From the NCBI GenBank assembly GCA_030682755.1, contig JAUXNR010000281.1, positions 1 through 14,342 of the forward strand: a DNA stretch of 14,342 bases, given 5' to 3'. A program made the translations under genes and the position numbers. The notes beneath the pieces are model-generated. The model was given only the letters and a program-made list of their open reading frames with translations. It did not search any database and was not told the origin of the DNA. Below, one piece after another: positions 13,466 through 14,342 of the stretch (positions within the stretch are counted from its first letter, which is position 1; each line of letters starts with the position of its first letter). The DNA comes from Flavobacterium sp. (lineage in GTDB: Bacteria > Bacteroidota > Bacteroidia > Flavobacteriales > Flavobacteriaceae).

Positions 13466-14317
13466 ATGGCTTGGTTTAAAAGAACAGAAAAAGGAATTCA
13501 AACGGCTACAGAAGATAAGAAAGATGTGCCAAAAGGATTATGGTATAAATCCCCAACCGGAAAAATTGTTGATCAGGATGAATTAGCCAAAAATTTATGG
13601 GTAAGTCCAGAAGATGATTTTCATGTAAGAATTGGAAGTGCAGAATATTTCAGCATTCTTTTTGACGATGATTTTAAAGAATTGGATGCAAAGATGACCT
13701 CAAAAGATCCTTTAAAATTTACGGATACAAAAAAGTATTCTGATCGTTTAAAAGATGTGATGGAAAAAACCGGACTGAAAGATGCGGTTAGAACGGCTGT
13801 TGGAAAATCAAAAGGAAATGACTTAGTAGTTTGTTGTATGGATTTTGCATTTATTGGGGGTTCAATGGGTGCTGTGGTAGGAGAAAAAATTGCAAGAGGA
13901 ATTGATTATTCCATTAAAAATAAAGTCCCATTTATGATGATTTCAAAATCAGGTGGTGCACGAATGATGGAAGCTGCGTATTCTTTGATGCAATTGGCAA
14001 AAACCTCAGCCAAATTAGCTCAACTGGCTGAAGCTGGAATTCCATATATTTCACTTTGTACAGATCCAACAACCGGAGGAACCACGGCATCTTATGCTAT
14101 GTTAGGAGACATTAACATTGGTGAACCCGGAGCCTTAATTGGTTTTGCAGGGCCACGCGTTGTTAAAGACACCACAGGAAAAGACTTGCCGGAAGGATTT
14201 CAAACATCGGAATTCTTATTAGAACATGGTTTCCTTGATTTTATAACCCATAGAAAAGAGTTAAAAGATAAAGTTAATCTCTATATTGATTTGATTTTAA
14301 ATCAAGACATTCGATAA
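13466..14317 (+). CDS. accD: Acetyl-CoA carboxylase carboxyltransferase subunit beta
   Basis: AccD with AccA forms the carboxyltransferase that moves the carboxyl from biotin to acetyl-CoA, giving malonyl-CoA for fatty acid synthesis. The 283-residue length is typical. The core is clear: [20 protein letters not shown], the [20 protein letters not shown] segment, [20 protein letters not shown] and [14 protein letters not shown] are the crotonase-fold and oxyanion elements. The N-terminal zone normally holds a four-Cys zinc ribbon (C-x2-C ... C-x2-C). Here it reads [12 protein letters not shown] and [12 protein letters not shown] (about 25-55), with Ser 29 and Ser 47 at the first Cys of each pair and no Cys at the second, so the zinc site is missing. 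The rest of this domain (DVPKGLW, NLWV, FHVRIG) is still recognisable. It lies behind fbaA after a heptad array. Confidence 0.97.
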   Translation: MAWFKRTEKGIQTATEDKKDVPKGLWYKSPTGKIVDQDELAKNLWVSPEDDFHVRIGSAEYFSILFDDDFKELDAKMTSKDPLKFTDTKKYSDRLKDVMEKTGLKDAVRTAVGKSKGNDLVVCCMDFAFIGGSMGAVVGEKIARGIDYSIKNKVPFMMISKSGGARMMEAAYSLMQLAKTSAKLAQLAEAGIPYISLCTDPTTGGTTASYAMLGDINIGEPGALIGFAGPRVVKDTTGKDLPEGFQTSEFLLEHGFLDFITHRKELKDKVNLYIDLILNQDIR

Positions 14318-14321
14318 ATCA

Positions 14322-14342
14322 AAAATCCCAAGCTTTAACTTG
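14322..14342 (+). terminator. Terminator of accD, cut by the window edge
   Basis: Four nt after the accD stop a left arm AAAATCCCAAG (14322-14332) is followed by a six-base loop (14333-14338) and then CTTG (14339-14342), which is complementary to CAAG. The window ends in the middle of the right arm. I expect GGGATTTTT to follow, which would complete a standard hairpin plus T run. Confidence 0.55.

Noticed and set aside
14291..14305. Palindrome TTGATTT-T-AAATCAA at the end of accD
   Set aside because: It lies in coding sequence, has no T run, and a better terminator follows the stop.
1..14342. Defence, phage, conjugation or CRISPR system
   Set aside because: Every gene with a recognisable family is housekeeping or envelope-related; no integrase, transposase, nuclease-helicase or spacer array is present.

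Overview
The window looks like chromosomal DNA of a member of the Flavobacteriaceae (Bacteroidota), close to Flavobacterium. The evidence is the low G+C content, the lack of Shine-Dalgarno sequences before starts, promoters of the Bacteroidota form (TTG, about 19 bases, TAnnTTTG), and the gene set: a PorT/SprT protein of the type IX secretion system, a lipoprotein Omp85, a menaquinone-type UbiE/MenG and a two-subunit ETF. There is no tRNA, rRNA, CRISPR array, prophage, insertion sequence or defence locus. It is a housekeeping region, and I found no clear new multi-gene system.

Layout: (1) 1-1586, the 3' end of etfB and complete etfA, closed by a long hairpin terminator. (2) 1639-5603, a forward run: bifunctional nuclease with a UVR tail, NupC nucleoside transporter, a small Cys-rich membrane protein, thyA and a periplasmic TonB-C protein. 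nupC, the small protein and thyA are tightly packed (3-nt gap, then ATGA overlap). (3) A two-way terminator at 5589-5615 separates this run from a reverse-strand glycogen-binding (CBM48-like) gene with its own promoter. (4) 6175-7007, a 2TM protein overlapping folA; folA ends inside a second two-way terminator shared with a reverse-strand three-helix membrane protein. (5) 7513-8992, ubiE and porT behind the best promoter in the window. (6) trmH-like methyltransferase on the reverse strand, overlapping the porT tail by 14 nt and divergent from a TTG-started lipoprotein Omp85 gene. (7) 12360-14317, fbaA and accD, with a terminator starting at the window edge.

Functional themes: thyA and folA together make dTMP and recycle the folate it consumes, with nupC bringing in nucleosides. 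etfBA and ubiE serve electron transfer and the quinone pool. accD and fbaA serve fatty acid synthesis and central carbon flow. porT and the Omp85 gene concern the outer membrane and secretion.

The most unusual signals are non-coding or residue-level. Short tandem arrays built on ACT plus four or five bases sit in three intergenic gaps, and in each gap an array ends 6-9 nt before a start codon. AccD has lost all four zinc-ribbon cysteines. A perfect LacI-type palindrome lies between the glycogen-binding gene and the 2TM-folA unit. Paired ATGCATTA boxes bracket the ubiE promoter.
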